Below, in pieces: positions 8,285-16,732 of a stretch of 64,000 bases of DNA; the stretch's first letter is position 1, and every line of letters starts with the position of its first letter. This DNA is from Mycobacterium sp. SMC-4 (GTDB taxonomy: Bacteria; Actinomycetota; Actinomycetes; Mycobacteriales; Mycobacteriaceae). Location of the stretch: NCBI RefSeq assembly GCF_025263265.1, contig NZ_CP079869.1, forward strand, positions 3,658,001 to 3,722,000, read 5' to 3'. Position numbers and translations under genes: made by a program. The notes under the pieces were generated by a model. That model was given only the letters and a program-made list of their open reading frames with translations, was not told the DNA's origin and did no database searches.

Positions 8285-9898
8285 TTATCGTCTCGGGAGA
8301 ATCGTATTCTCATTTTCGGCGAGCTGCAACGGGTCCCTTGCCGGCTCAGCGCGCAGATTCTGCCGGACAAGGAATTTCTGGACCTTGCCGCTGGCCGTCC
8401 GGGGGAAGTCGTCGACCTGGTGCAGTTCCTCGGGCCACTTCTGGGTCGCGACCCCACACGCGGCGAAGTGGGCTCGCACGTCGTCCAGCGACGGCATCGA
8501 GTGCCCGTCGCGGACCCGCAGCACCGCCGCGGTGTGCTCTCCTAGTCGCGGATCGGGCGCCGCGACCACTACCGCCTCGGCGACGGCCGCCATCCCCAGC
8601 AGCACCTCCTCGACTTCGAGCGCGCTGATGTTCTCGCCGCCGCGGATGATCACGTCGGATTTGCGGTCGGTGATGGTCAGATAGCCGTCGGCATCGAGAA
8701 CGCCGACATCGCCGGTGCGGTACCAACCGTCGTCGTCGAAAGCCGCCTCGGTCAGCTCGTCGTCGGTGTAGCCCAGGCACAGATCAGGGCCCCGACTGAA
8801 GATCTCTCCGTCGGGCCCGAGGCGAATCTCAACGCCGGGACGCGCATCGCCATCGGTGAACAACCGCTTCTCGGCGGGGGCTGTGGGCCGCGACCCCGTG
8901 ATGGACGGATGCTCGGTACTGCCGTAGGACCGGAACACGAACATGCCCAGGTCATGCAGCCGTTGGGTGACAGCCGACGGCACCGTCGAGCCGCCCAGTC
9001 CGACGGTGCTGAACCGACGCAGGTGCTCGGGGCGGCAGTCGGGGTGGTCGAGCAGGCTGGTCACGAAGTACGGCGGACCTCCCCCGATCGAGAGCCCGTC
9101 GGACTCGATGAGCCGCAGAACCCGACCTGGATCCCATACGTCGCACAGGTCGATGGGCGCACCTTCGAGCACCGGGATCAGAAACGCGCCCAGCATGCCG
9201 ATGAAGTGCCCGACAGGGGTGGCCGTCAGTTGCCGCCCGCGGTCGGGCGGGTAGTTCTCCAACAGCTGGCGCGTCTCGCAACTGAGCGTCTGGTGGCTGT
9301 GGATCACCCCCTTGGGGTCACGGGTGGTCCCCGAGGTGAACGCGATCAGCGCCGGCGCCGCGGGATCGGCAGCCACGGTCCCGACCAGCGGCTCGTCGGC
9401 CAGCAGGTCCTCGAAGCGGTGTTCCCGACAGGCGATCTCCTGCGCGCCGACCAGTCCGACGATCGGGATGTCTTCACACAGGTCGGGCAGGTAGCGCATC
9501 CGCCCGAACTCGCGGGTGGTGACGAACGCGCGCGGCGCGGCCGAGCCCAGGATGTGGGTCAGTTCCTTACGACCGTAGAAATGCACGATGGGCACGGTCA
9601 CCGCACCGAGAAAAGCAGACGCCCAGAAGGTGACGGCGGCTTCGCGCCAGTTGGGCAGCTGCAGTGCCACCACATCGCCGGCTCCCACCCCCCGCGCCTT
9701 CAGCCCCGCGGCGAGCCGGCGGGCGTCGCGCTCGACGTCGGAAAAAGTGCCGTGGTACGGGCGGATGTCGGAGTGGACGCAGAAGCCGGTGCCGGGACTG
9801 TCCTTCAGCCCGCGAGCAAGCAGTTCACCGAGCGTCTCTTGGGTCCACCAGCCTTCCTGCTCATACCGCTTGACCAGCTCCGCAGGAATTGTCCGCAT
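8285..9898 (-). CDS. FadD-type acyl-CoA synthetase
   Basis: A 537-residue AMP-forming acid:CoA ligase. Motifs include FTSGTTRDPKG (187-197, with R-D replacing the more usual G-R/K), the FRSYGSTEHPS segment, GWYRTGDVG, DRKSDVIIRGGENIS and the C-terminal RTASGKVQKF with the catalytic lysine. I chose the ATG at 9898, which opens the conserved domain and follows GGGAGGACGGGG at a workable distance; an upstream in-frame start would run into the divergent promoter. It leads the minus-strand operon with the amidohydrolase and the second synthetase, and diverges from the enoyl-CoA hydratase gene. Substrate unknown. Confidence 0.87.
   Translation of the reverse strand: MRTIPAELVKRYEQEGWWTQETLGELLARGLKDSPGTGFCVHSDIRPYHGTFSDVERDARRLAAGLKARGVGAGDVVALQLPNWREAAVTFWASAFLGAVTVPIVHFYGRKELTHILGSAAPRAFVTTREFGRMRYLPDLCEDIPIVGLVGAQEIACREHRFEDLLADEPLVGTVAADPAAPALIAFTSGTTRDPKGVIHSHQTLSCETRQLLENYPPDRGRQLTATPVGHFIGMLGAFLIPVLEGAPIDLCDVWDPGRVLRLIESDGLSIGGGPPYFVTSLLDHPDCRPEHLRRFSTVGLGGSTVPSAVTQRLHDLGMFVFRSYGSTEHPSITGSRPTAPAEKRLFTDGDARPGVEIRLGPDGEIFSRGPDLCLGYTDDELTEAAFDDDGWYRTGDVGVLDADGYLTITDRKSDVIIRGGENISALEVEEVLLGMAAVAEAVVVAAPDPRLGEHTAAVLRVRDGHSMPSLDDVRAHFAACGVATQKWPEELHQVDDFPRTASGKVQKFLVRQNLRAEPARDPLQLAENENTILPRR
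8297..8311. promoter_or_regulatory. Perfect inverted repeat GAGAAT-CGT-ATTCTC
   Basis: A perfect 6-3-6 inverted repeat lies inside the last codons of the upstream acyl-CoA synthetase gene, 23 bases before the amidohydrolase start. It could be an internal operator. The arms also occur at 9948-9966 and 47080-47098 and, imperfectly, at 5509-5523. Position within a coding end is unusual, so a coding coincidence cannot be excluded. Confidence 0.45.
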
Positions 9899-9947
9899 AG
9901 GTCGCCTACCCCGTCCTCCCGTAGCAGGTGAATGCCTTCGTGATGCT

Positions 9948-9966
9948 ATTCTCCGCAAACGAGAAT
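9948..9966. promoter_or_regulatory. Candidate operator ATTCTC-N7-GAGAAT in divergent promoter
   Basis: A perfect inverted repeat with 6-bp arms and a 7-bp spacer lies between the divergent acyl-CoA synthetase (start 9898) and enoyl-CoA hydratase (start 9994) genes. A further GAGAAT half-site overlaps the hydratase ribosome-binding region (9983-9988). The same 6-7-6 layout occurs at 47080-47098. This position suits a repressor controlling both directions. Confidence 0.55.
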
Positions 9967-9993
9967 GCCAATACCGCAGAGGGAGAATCGTTG

Positions 9994-10710
9994 ATGGTCG
10001 ACCTCGAAATCGACAACGGTCTGGCGATCATCACCATCGACCGCCCGCACGCGCGCAACGCGATCTCACTGGAGACGATGGATCAGCTCGACCGGGCGCT
10101 CGACGAGGCCCAGGGAGCTGCTGCGCTGGCGCTGACCGGGGCCGGCGACCGGGCCTTCGTCTCGGGCGGTGACCTCAAAGAGCTCAGCGCGCTGCGCACG
10201 GTCGAGCAGGCCGCAGCGATGTCCTTCCGGATGAGGTCGATCTGCGATCGGGTGGCCCGTTTCCCCGGTCCGACCGTCGCCGCGCTCAATGGCCACGCCC
10301 TCGGTGGCGGAGCGGAGTTCGCGGTGGCCGCCGACATCCGGTTGGCTGCTGATGACATCAAGATCGGCTTCAATCAGGTCGCACTGGCGATCATGCCGGC
10401 TTGGGGCGGCGCCGAACGGCTGGTCGAACTGGTCGGATACAGCAAAGCGCTGTTGCTGGCCGGCACCGGACGGATTCTGGCCGCCGCCGAGGCCGAACGT
10501 GTCGGTCTCGTCGACCAGGTGATCCCGCGGGCTTCGTTCGACGAGCAGTGGCGCCTGATCGCGCGCTCGCTGGCGACCGAGCCGGCACGGCAGGTCAAAC
10601 GCGTGATGGGTGGCGTTCCGACCACCGAGGCGGTGGCCGCCTTCGCCGAGCTGTGGGTCTCTGACGAGCACTGGGCCGCAGCCGACAAGGTGATGCAGCG
10701 CGGCAGATAG
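9994..10710 (+). CDS. Enoyl-CoA hydratase/isomerase family protein
   Basis: A 238-residue crotonase. It has the oxyanion-hole segments AFVSGGDLKEL and NGHALGGGAEF, with a glutamate at the first catalytic position (GGGAE). The second glutamate, normally in a P-E-x-x-L-G context, is replaced: the segment reads GFNQVALAIMPAWGG. That favours isomerase, hydrolase or retro-Claisen-like chemistry over ordinary hydration, though this is inference. The ATG at 9994 follows GAGGGAGAA; the open frame extends further upstream, but that part overlaps the palindromic promoter. It is transcribed away from the synthetase-amidohydrolase operon and probably shares its control. Confidence 0.85.
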   Translation: MVDLEIDNGLAIITIDRPHARNAISLETMDQLDRALDEAQGAAALALTGAGDRAFVSGGDLKELSALRTVEQAAAMSFRMRSICDRVARFPGPTVAALNGHALGGGAEFAVAADIRLAADDIKIGFNQVALAIMPAWGGAERLVELVGYSKALLLAGTGRILAAAEAERVGLVDQVIPRASFDEQWRLIARSLATEPARQVKRVMGGVPTTEAVAAFAELWVSDEHWAAADKVMQRGR

Positions 10711-11004
10711 GTAGCGCACACAGGGGGCGCTCGAACAGCCCGATTTTCTCGACTCCCAGGTTTGTCGCCCGGCGCACACGCCGGTGAGCTCACGCCGAGG
10801 CAGCGTGGGAATACGCAGCGGCCACCAGCGCGACGTCCACGCCGACCTTCGCGAATCCGACGACGTGGGATCACTCGACATGGTGGCTGACGGCCCCGTG
10901 ATCTGTGCCCACACAACGTGGACGTGGACGGCTGTAGCTTACGGATACATCCTTGTCCTTCCTTAGTATCGGAATGATAGGGATGAATACGATAGATTGC
11001 AGAT
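10711..11004. promoter_or_regulatory. Intergenic region before the HTH-hydrolase operon
   Basis: These 294 bases hold no gene I can support. The last 50 are distinctly AT-richer than the surroundings, with TAGTAT and GATAGGGAT stretches, and probably contain the promoter of the operon starting at 11005. A 60-codon open frame at 10784-10966 has no protein-like features. Confidence 0.35.
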
Positions 11005-11430
11005 ATGCCCATCGCTGTCTACTCGGCTGAGCAGGTGGCCGACATGCTCGGACTGCACGTGCGAACCGTGCGCGGATACGTCCGTGACGGACGCCTACCG
11101 GCCGTGCGCATGGGCAAGCAATACCGAATCACCGAACAGGACTTGCAGGCCTTCGCCGGCGTGGCCACCGACGAGCCGGCGAGTAGGCCACACGCTCACG
11201 TCTCTACCGTCGTGCACATCGACAATGCCGACCGCCTCACGATGGATCGCATCACCCCACATCTCACTGCTGCAGCGATCAGCAACTCAGACCGACCAGG
11301 ACAGCTCGACGTTCACTCGACGTATGACGAATCTGCCTGCCGTCTCACCGTCTTCGTTGTCGGAGACCCAGAATCCACGACAGCCGTCATCGGACTGATC
11401 GGCGCCTTGACACGCCAGGACGACAGGTGA
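11005..11430 (+). CDS. Small helix-turn-helix (excisionase/MerR-like HTH_17) protein
   Basis: The 141-residue protein begins with a compact winged-helix domain (about 5-52): YSAEQVADMLGLHVRTVRGY, then VRDGRLPAVRMGKQYRITEQDL. This is the helix-turn-helix 17 pattern of excisionase-like and small MerR-like proteins. The C-terminal 85 residues are unfamiliar and include a possible beta-rich segment (CRLTVFVVGDPES). The alpha/beta hydrolase start overlaps its stop (GTGA), and a YqeY-like gene follows the same way, so it is most likely the regulator or a fused sensor of this small operon. No integrase or other mobile-element gene is nearby, so an excisionase role is unlikely. Confidence 0.75.
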   Translation: MPIAVYSAEQVADMLGLHVRTVRGYVRDGRLPAVRMGKQYRITEQDLQAFAGVATDEPASRPHAHVSTVVHIDNADRLTMDRITPHLTAAAISNSDRPGQLDVHSTYDESACRLTVFVVGDPESTTAVIGLIGALTRQDDR

Positions 11431-12278
11431 AGGCCGGCATCTACCGTTCCTCGTCTGGCCAGCACGCCGTCGAGCGCAGTTACCGCGAGCACCTTCAACG
11501 CTGGGCAGTGCCGCTGCGGCAGCACACGGTCGCCACGCGCGAGGGCGGCACCTTCGTCCTGGACTGCGGACCCACCGATGCTCCACCGGTCGTACTGCTG
11601 CACGGCGCCGGGAGCAACAGCGCGATCTGGCAGGCCGACGCGTCGCGGTGGTCACTGACCCATCGGCTGTACATGGTCGACCTTGTCGGCGAGCCCGGAC
11701 TGAGCGCACCATCGCGGCCGCCCCTTGACTCCGACGCATATGCGTTATGGCTCGACGACGTCCTCGACAAGCTGGGCGTCGACGCCGCTGACTTCGTGGG
11801 GGTGTCATTGGGCGGCTGGCTGGCCACCGATTACGCGATCCGCCGGCCCAGCCGCGTCACACGACTGGCGCTGCGGGCCCCGGGCGGTATCGGCCGTCAA
11901 CGCTACGGAGCCGTCCTCGCAGCACTGGCCCTTATGCCATTCGGCGAACCCGGTACACGTCGTGCTCTGCGGATCGCGCTTGGGCCCGGCCGCATTCCCG
12001 ACCCTGTCATCGACTACATGCTGCTGATCCACCGCAACTATCGACCCCGCCGCGAGACCCTGCCGGTCTTTTCCGACGAAGACTTGAGAGCCATCACCGC
12101 GCCACTTTTCGTCGTGCTGGGTGCGCGCGACCGCATGCTCAACTCGCACGACACCGCCGCACGGCTGACACGCCTGCAGCCTGCAGCATCGATCAATCTG
12201 CTTGCCGACGCTGGTCACGGTCTGTTCGACGATGGCGCTGACCTCCATAGCTTCCTGAACCAAGGCGCGAGACCGTGA
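11427..12278 (+). CDS. Alpha/beta hydrolase
   Basis: A 283-residue alpha/beta-hydrolase-fold protein. The oxyanion strand VVLLHGAGSNS (55-65) precedes the nucleophile elbow GVSLGG with Ser127. An acid candidate lies in VVLGARDRML and the catalytic histidine is His264 in ADAGHGLF. No signal peptide is visible, so it is cytoplasmic and could be an esterase, lipase-like enzyme or C-C hydrolase; sequence alone does not separate these. The GTG start overlaps the preceding regulator's stop, and its own stop overlaps the next GTG start, giving a coupled three-gene operon. Confidence 0.85.
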   Translation: MKAGIYRSSSGQHAVERSYREHLQRWAVPLRQHTVATREGGTFVLDCGPTDAPPVVLLHGAGSNSAIWQADASRWSLTHRLYMVDLVGEPGLSAPSRPPLDSDAYALWLDDVLDKLGVDAADFVGVSLGGWLATDYAIRRPSRVTRLALRAPGGIGRQRYGAVLAALALMPFGEPGTRRALRIALGPGRIPDPVIDYMLLIHRNYRPRRETLPVFSDEDLRAITAPLFVVLGARDRMLNSHDTAARLTRLQPAASINLLADAGHGLFDDGADLHSFLNQGARP

Positions 12279-12673
12279 GTCACACGCAGGATCCCTGGGT
12301 CTTCCGCGAAGAAGTACGCCGTGACCTTCGCGCCGCGCTCAAATCACGTCAGCCGGAGGTAATCTCAGTCCTACGAGCAATGATCGCCGCGATCGACAAC
12401 GCCGAAGCCGTCCAACCAGAAGCACAGTCCTCGCGATCTACCGACGGTACCGTCGCCCACTCGTCTCCCGGAGTCGGGTCAACCGAGGTGCCCAGACGCG
12501 AACTGGCCATACATGACGTCCACGCGATCATTCGAGACCTCCTCCGCGAGTGCGAGACACAGGCACAGCATTACTACTCAATGCACCAACACAAGGCAGC
12601 CGACCGTCTTCGACGCCAAGCCAACGTCTTGCACTCCTACCTCCATCCATCCGGCAGGCCGACTTCTTGCTGA
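12275..12673 (+). CDS. YqeY-like protein (GatB/YqeY family, C-terminally short)
   Basis: A 132-residue mostly helical protein. Its N-terminus (RRDLRAALKSRQPEVISVLR, then AMIAAIDNAEA) matches the opening helix pair of the YqeY family, which is related to the tail domain of the GatB amidotransferase subunit. A helical C-terminal segment ends in VLHSYLHP, where family members have the E-E-Y-L-P motif. A variable serine-rich loop separates the halves. It starts with GTG in a four-base overlap with the hydrolase. The role of YqeY proteins outside GatB is not established, and the link to a hydrolase and small HTH protein is unexplained. Confidence 0.6.
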   Translation: MSHTQDPWVFREEVRRDLRAALKSRQPEVISVLRAMIAAIDNAEAVQPEAQSSRSTDGTVAHSSPGVGSTEVPRRELAIHDVHAIIRDLLRECETQAQHYYSMHQHKAADRLRRQANVLHSYLHPSGRPTSC

Positions 12674-12862
12674 CGCAAGCTTCGCAATAACACCGTCCGG
12701 AGGCGGTGCCGCCCTCAAAACCAGCCCGTACGAAGACGGGGACCGTATGACCCAAAGAAACGCGCCCCTGTCCGTACCGGACCCATGTGCATCGAAGTGG
12801 GTCAACAGGTTCCGTCGATACGGTGAACGACGCGGACGGAGTCCCATCGAATGCCGCGCACG

Positions 12863-14305
12863 TCAGCCGCCGGGTATCAACATCGACTGCCAGGTACGCT
12901 CGTCGCCACCGGCAACTGCCAGATCACTTTGCGAATAGGTCCGTCCGTCCGGCCCGACGTAACTACCGGTTGCCGGGTCGTATTCGGCGACGGCTATCGG
13001 CAACGGTGCAGGGGCGCGCGCCTCAGGGGTGGGCGGCGGCAACTGCGGAATGTCTTGTCCGGACAACGTCGCGTTCGGATCGCCCTTCCAGTTGTAGCCG
13101 TCGTTGAGCGGAACGTAGAATTCGTCGCTCTCACACATCTGCCAGGTCGGCGCCCGTTTCCCGGGCCGGGTCGCACACGGGGCGTTGCGCGCGCCGCGCA
13201 CGTTCAACTCCGATTCCTGCGGCACCCGGCAATAGAGGTCCCCCGCCGGACGATCGGGCGCATCCTCGAACGTCGCCGCCCGCTGCTGACGAGCCGGCAG
13301 AAAACCAGTTGTGCAGGGTGGTGGCAGGTTCACGTTGAGATTGAAGCTCAGGAAAGCGCCCTTGTAATCCTGTTTCGTATTCCGGTTGGCCACCCCTATC
13401 GCCTGCATCGACGCCGCACCCTGCGGCAGCAATACCAACAGTTGTTCCAGACCGTCGTCGTAGGTGACCGCAACCTCGCCGACACTGACGAGGTTGGCCA
13501 GCAGCACCGGAAGTGTCGGAGATATTCGTTGGATCAGTTGCCGCGCTTCATCGGCGGCGGCCCCGCCGCGCTGCAGAACTCCACGCACGTCGCCATCGGT
13601 CTCGCGCAGCTGCTCGGTGATCGTCGCCAGATTCGCCGCCCACGCCCGCACCGAGTCCGCGGTCTCAGTCTGGGTGTCGAGCACCGGGGCGGCGTTGTCG
13701 AGCAGCGCTGTCCAGGCATCGAGCCGTTCTCGGGCGTCGATAGCGACAGCAGCGGACCCCCTTACCAGTCGCGATAATTCGGGTCCCAGTCCACCGACGG
13801 CGAGGTAGGACTCGTCGACCACCGTTTGCAGGTCGTCTTGCGGGATCGCCTGCAGCCCTTCGTTGGTCGCGTCAAGCAGGGCATTGATGTCGGGCGGTAC
13901 CGATGTCCGCTCCGCCGCGATGACGGCACCGTCGGCAAGCGACGGACCCTCACCGCTGCGCGGCAGCAGTGCCACGTACTGCTCACCGACCGCGGTCTGG
14001 CTGTGCACCTCGGCGTCGACGTCGGCGGGGATCGGTGTTTTGGTGTCCATCGACAGGACGGCTTGGGCTCCGGTGTCGGTGAGGTTGACCGCCGCAACCC
14101 GCCCGACCTGGGTCCCACGGTAGGTGACGTTGGCCCGCTCGTAGAGTCCTGCGGCTTCGGGCAGGTCGACGATGACGGTGTAGCGGCCGGCGCCGAACAA
14201 CAGACCGGGCAGTTTGATGTAGACCAGCATCAGCGAGCTGAAGGCCAGCGCCGACACCGCCGCGAAGATGAGTAACTGGATGCCGATCCTGCGCGTTATC
14301 CGCAT
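12863..14305 (-). CDS. mceF: MceF subunit of mce operon 1
   Basis: The 480-residue last subunit of an eight-gene yrbE-mce operon. Mce proteins form a periplasmic tube that carries lipids or sterols to a YrbE permease. An N-terminal membrane anchor (about 9-31) leads into the MCE domain (about 41-115, with YRGTQVGRV), then a long helical region. The cysteine-containing segment CTTGFLPARQQ...LYCRVP and the NVRGARN motif are typical of MceF. The C-terminus ends in the DPATGSYVGPDGRTY pattern shared with MceF of operon 2. I chose the ATG at 14305, one base after the mceE stop; the longer upstream frame is a shadow. Confidence 0.9.
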   Translation of the reverse strand: MRITRRIGIQLLIFAAVSALAFSSLMLVYIKLPGLLFGAGRYTVIVDLPEAAGLYERANVTYRGTQVGRVAAVNLTDTGAQAVLSMDTKTPIPADVDAEVHSQTAVGEQYVALLPRSGEGPSLADGAVIAAERTSVPPDINALLDATNEGLQAIPQDDLQTVVDESYLAVGGLGPELSRLVRGSAAVAIDARERLDAWTALLDNAAPVLDTQTETADSVRAWAANLATITEQLRETDGDVRGVLQRGGAAADEARQLIQRISPTLPVLLANLVSVGEVAVTYDDGLEQLLVLLPQGAASMQAIGVANRNTKQDYKGAFLSFNLNVNLPPPCTTGFLPARQQRAATFEDAPDRPAGDLYCRVPQESELNVRGARNAPCATRPGKRAPTWQMCESDEFYVPLNDGYNWKGDPNATLSGQDIPQLPPPTPEARAPAPLPIAVAEYDPATGSYVGPDGRTYSQSDLAVAGGDERTWQSMLIPGG

Positions 14306-14306
14306 G

Positions 14307-15437
14307 TCATCGCCCCTGATCCAGCCGGTACGGAACGACCAGCGGATTGACTGCGGTGTACGGACTGGGCATCTGCCCGATGGTGCGACCCCACTGCATC
14401 TCCAGTTCGGTGAGACCTCCCTCCCACCGGGTACCGGTGAGGAAGGAGGCATCGAGCCGACTCAAGGTCAGGTCGATGACCGCACTGAGGTTTGCGTAAT
14501 CACCACGTTGCCATTTGGTGATCGTCTCCTTCGGCCACGGGAACGTGGAGTAGAAACTCAGTGACCGAGTCAGCGACGGGCCGGCATCAGCCAGCGACTG
14601 CAGCACCGGCCCCAGATCTTTGAGCTCCTTGACCAGGTTCTCCTTGGTGAGATTGACCGAATCAGCTGCCAGCGCACTGAATTCACCCAACTGGTGCACA
14701 GCTTCGGTAAGGATCTCGCGCTTTTCAGAGAGCACCGCCAGCGCGTCGGGTACCGTTTCGAGCGCGTTGTCGACAACCGCCTTCTGCTCGGCAACCTGGC
14801 CCACCAGTCCGTTGAGGCTCTCGGTAGCGGCGATGATGTCGTCCGTCTGATCGTCGAGGACACCGACGAACCGGTCCAGCTGGTTCAACAGGCTGCGCAG
14901 ATCGTCTGCCCTGCCCGCGAACGCGATGCTCAACGCCTGCGTGATGTCGTAGACGTTGCCGATTCCGCCCTGATTGAGCAGCATCGACACTGCCGCCAAA
15001 GCCTGTTCGGTGGACGGGTAGCGGCCGCCCGCCGACAGCGGTATCAGCGACCCTTCCTGCAGCCGACCTGCCGGTGCTTGATCCGTCGGCGCAGCGAGTT
15101 CGATGTGCACGGAGCCAAGCAGGCTGGTCTGTCCGACTGTCGCCGTGGCGTTGGCCGGAAGGTGGACGTCGCCGTTGAGTCGCATGGTGACCAGTGCATG
15201 CCAACCCTGCAGCTCGATATTGCTGACATTGCCGACAGTGACATCGCCTACCCTTACCCGCGAGTTGCGCTCGATGTTGTCGACATCTGGCAACTGTGCC
15301 TGCACGGAGTAGGCTCCCGACCCACGGCCCTGTGTTCCCGGCAGCGGCAATGTGTTGGCTCCCTGCCAGTCGGCGCAGCCGGCCAGGGCAAGACTCAGCA
15401 CTATCAACGGTACGAGGATGCTGTTGCGGTGCATCAT
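14307..15437 (-). CDS. mceE: MceE lipoprotein (LprK-like) of mce operon 1
   Basis: A 376-residue protein with a lipoprotein signal ending LALAGC, so Cys21 should be lipidated and anchor the protein on the outer face of the plasma membrane. The MCE domain follows (YSVQAQLPDVDNIERNSRVR; about 43-125), then a long alpha-helical domain rich in aspartate, leucine and valine. This is the normal fifth position of an mce operon. The ATG at 15437 overlaps the mceD stop (ATGA), with a second ATG directly after. The C-terminal proline-rich tail of its counterpart in operon 2 is absent here. Confidence 0.9.
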   Translation of the reverse strand: MMHRNSILVPLIVLSLALAGCADWQGANTLPLPGTQGRGSGAYSVQAQLPDVDNIERNSRVRVGDVTVGNVSNIELQGWHALVTMRLNGDVHLPANATATVGQTSLLGSVHIELAAPTDQAPAGRLQEGSLIPLSAGGRYPSTEQALAAVSMLLNQGGIGNVYDITQALSIAFAGRADDLRSLLNQLDRFVGVLDDQTDDIIAATESLNGLVGQVAEQKAVVDNALETVPDALAVLSEKREILTEAVHQLGEFSALAADSVNLTKENLVKELKDLGPVLQSLADAGPSLTRSLSFYSTFPWPKETITKWQRGDYANLSAVIDLTLSRLDASFLTGTRWEGGLTELEMQWGRTIGQMPSPYTAVNPLVVPYRLDQGR

Positions 15438-16732
15438 GATCCGCTCCCGCGAGGCACCATCAACGCTTCCAGTCCGCCGTCTGGTCCCACGTGCTGCACT
15501 TCCGCGGGCAACGCGGGAGCATCCGCGCCCGGCGGGTGATCAGCTGGGCCGTTCGGCGGGATGTAGTCCGGCCGCATCCAATCCTCACTGTAAGTGACCT
15601 CGTTGGGCCGGGCGGTGGCGCCGACGAACGCGTTCTGCCCGATCGGCAGGAAGTTGTACTGGCGATTCTTCACGATCGGCGCGAGGTACTGCACGCACAG
15701 CTTTGCCGACTCCTCGGCACCCAACCTGGATGCGGCCTGGACTGCGCCGCAGAGGAATCCGATCGGGTCAGCAAAGTTGGTCACCGCCAGCGCGCTGGTC
15801 ATCGTGGCTTGTGCGGGCTGATAGATGTTGACAAAGTTCTGAAACGCGTTAGGCGCCAGATGCAGTGTTTGCTTGATGTCGTCCAAGCTGTCGTCCAGCG
15901 CTTGGGTCACCGACGACAACTTGTCTGTGGTGGTGCCCAGGGTTTCGGTGTTCTCGGCGACGAACATGCGGACGTCGTCGACCACGGAGTTGACATCGCG
16001 AACCGCGTCGGCGACCTCTTGGGGATCATTGGCCAGCAGATTGGTCACCGAAGCCAGATTCTGATTCAGGTACCGCATCAGATCCGTGCTGTTGTGAAGT
16101 GCGGTGACCAGCATTGAGAGGCCTTCGACGGTCGAGAATATGTCGTCGCTGTGATCACCGAGCGCCGAGAACGTCTCCGCCAATTGAACAACGGCCTCGC
16201 GGATGTTGTCCCCTTCGCCACGCAGGTTGTCTGCGGCAGTGTTGACGAAAGAGCCCAACGTGCTGACTCCGCCCGCTTCGGTCGGTTGCAGCGACTCCGT
16301 CAGTCGCTCGAGTTGTTCGCGAAAGTCGTCCCACTCCACGGGAACCGCCGTACGATCCGCACCGATGACCGCCCCGTTCTGCAGCACCGGACCGCTGGTA
16401 TAGGCGGGGGTCAGTTGAATGGTGCGGGCACTCACCAGTGACGGTGACAGGATCACCGCCTTGGCATCGGCGGGAACGTCATACCGACCGTCGTAGGAGA
16501 ACCCGATCTTCACCCGGGTCGCTTCCGGCTCGATCGTGTCGATCTTGCCTACTGGAACACCCAGAATACGCACCTCGTCACCGACAAAGATGCCGTTACT
16601 GTTGGCGAAGTAGGCCACCGCGTTGACGCGGCGCGGCTGGTCTGGGGAGCGCAGCACGACGACGAGGCCCGCCACCATCATTGCAGCGAGCGCGATCGTC
16701 ACACCCAACTTGATCGGCCTTGCCTTGGTCAC
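15434..16732 (-). CDS. mceD: MceD subunit of mce operon 1
   Basis: A 432-residue Mce subunit with an N-terminal helix (about 8-27), the MCE domain (VNAVAYFANSNGIFVGDEVR, about 36-115), and a long helical region. The C-terminal cysteine pair region (FLCGAVQAASR...KLCVQYL) is shared with MceD of operon 2. A proline-rich tail follows. It starts with GTG in a GTGA overlap with mceC and ends in an ATGA overlap with mceE, so the operon is translationally coupled throughout. Confidence 0.9.
   Translation of the reverse strand: MTKARPIKLGVTIALAAMMVAGLVVVLRSPDQPRRVNAVAYFANSNGIFVGDEVRILGVPVGKIDTIEPEATRVKIGFSYDGRYDVPADAKAVILSPSLVSARTIQLTPAYTSGPVLQNGAVIGADRTAVPVEWDDFREQLERLTESLQPTEAGGVSTLGSFVNTAADNLRGEGDNIREAVVQLAETFSALGDHSDDIFSTVEGLSMLVTALHNSTDLMRYLNQNLASVTNLLANDPQEVADAVRDVNSVVDDVRMFVAENTETLGTTTDKLSSVTQALDDSLDDIKQTLHLAPNAFQNFVNIYQPAQATMTSALAVTNFADPIGFLCGAVQAASRLGAEESAKLCVQYLAPIVKNRQYNFLPIGQNAFVGATARPNEVTYSEDWMRPDYIPPNGPADHPPGADAPALPAEVQHVGPDGGLEALMVPRGSGS

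Noticed and set aside
6862..8628. A 588-codon plus-strand open frame across the amidohydrolase gene
   Set aside because: Antisense shadow with arginine-rich ends and no domain.
10784..10966. A 60-codon open frame in the intergenic region before the HTH gene
   Set aside because: No ribosome-binding site, no homology-like features, unremarkable composition.
12674..12862. A possible hairpin terminator (CACCG/CGGTG arms) after the YqeY-like gene
   Set aside because: The stem is only five base pairs and no T-tract follows, so a terminator is not supported.
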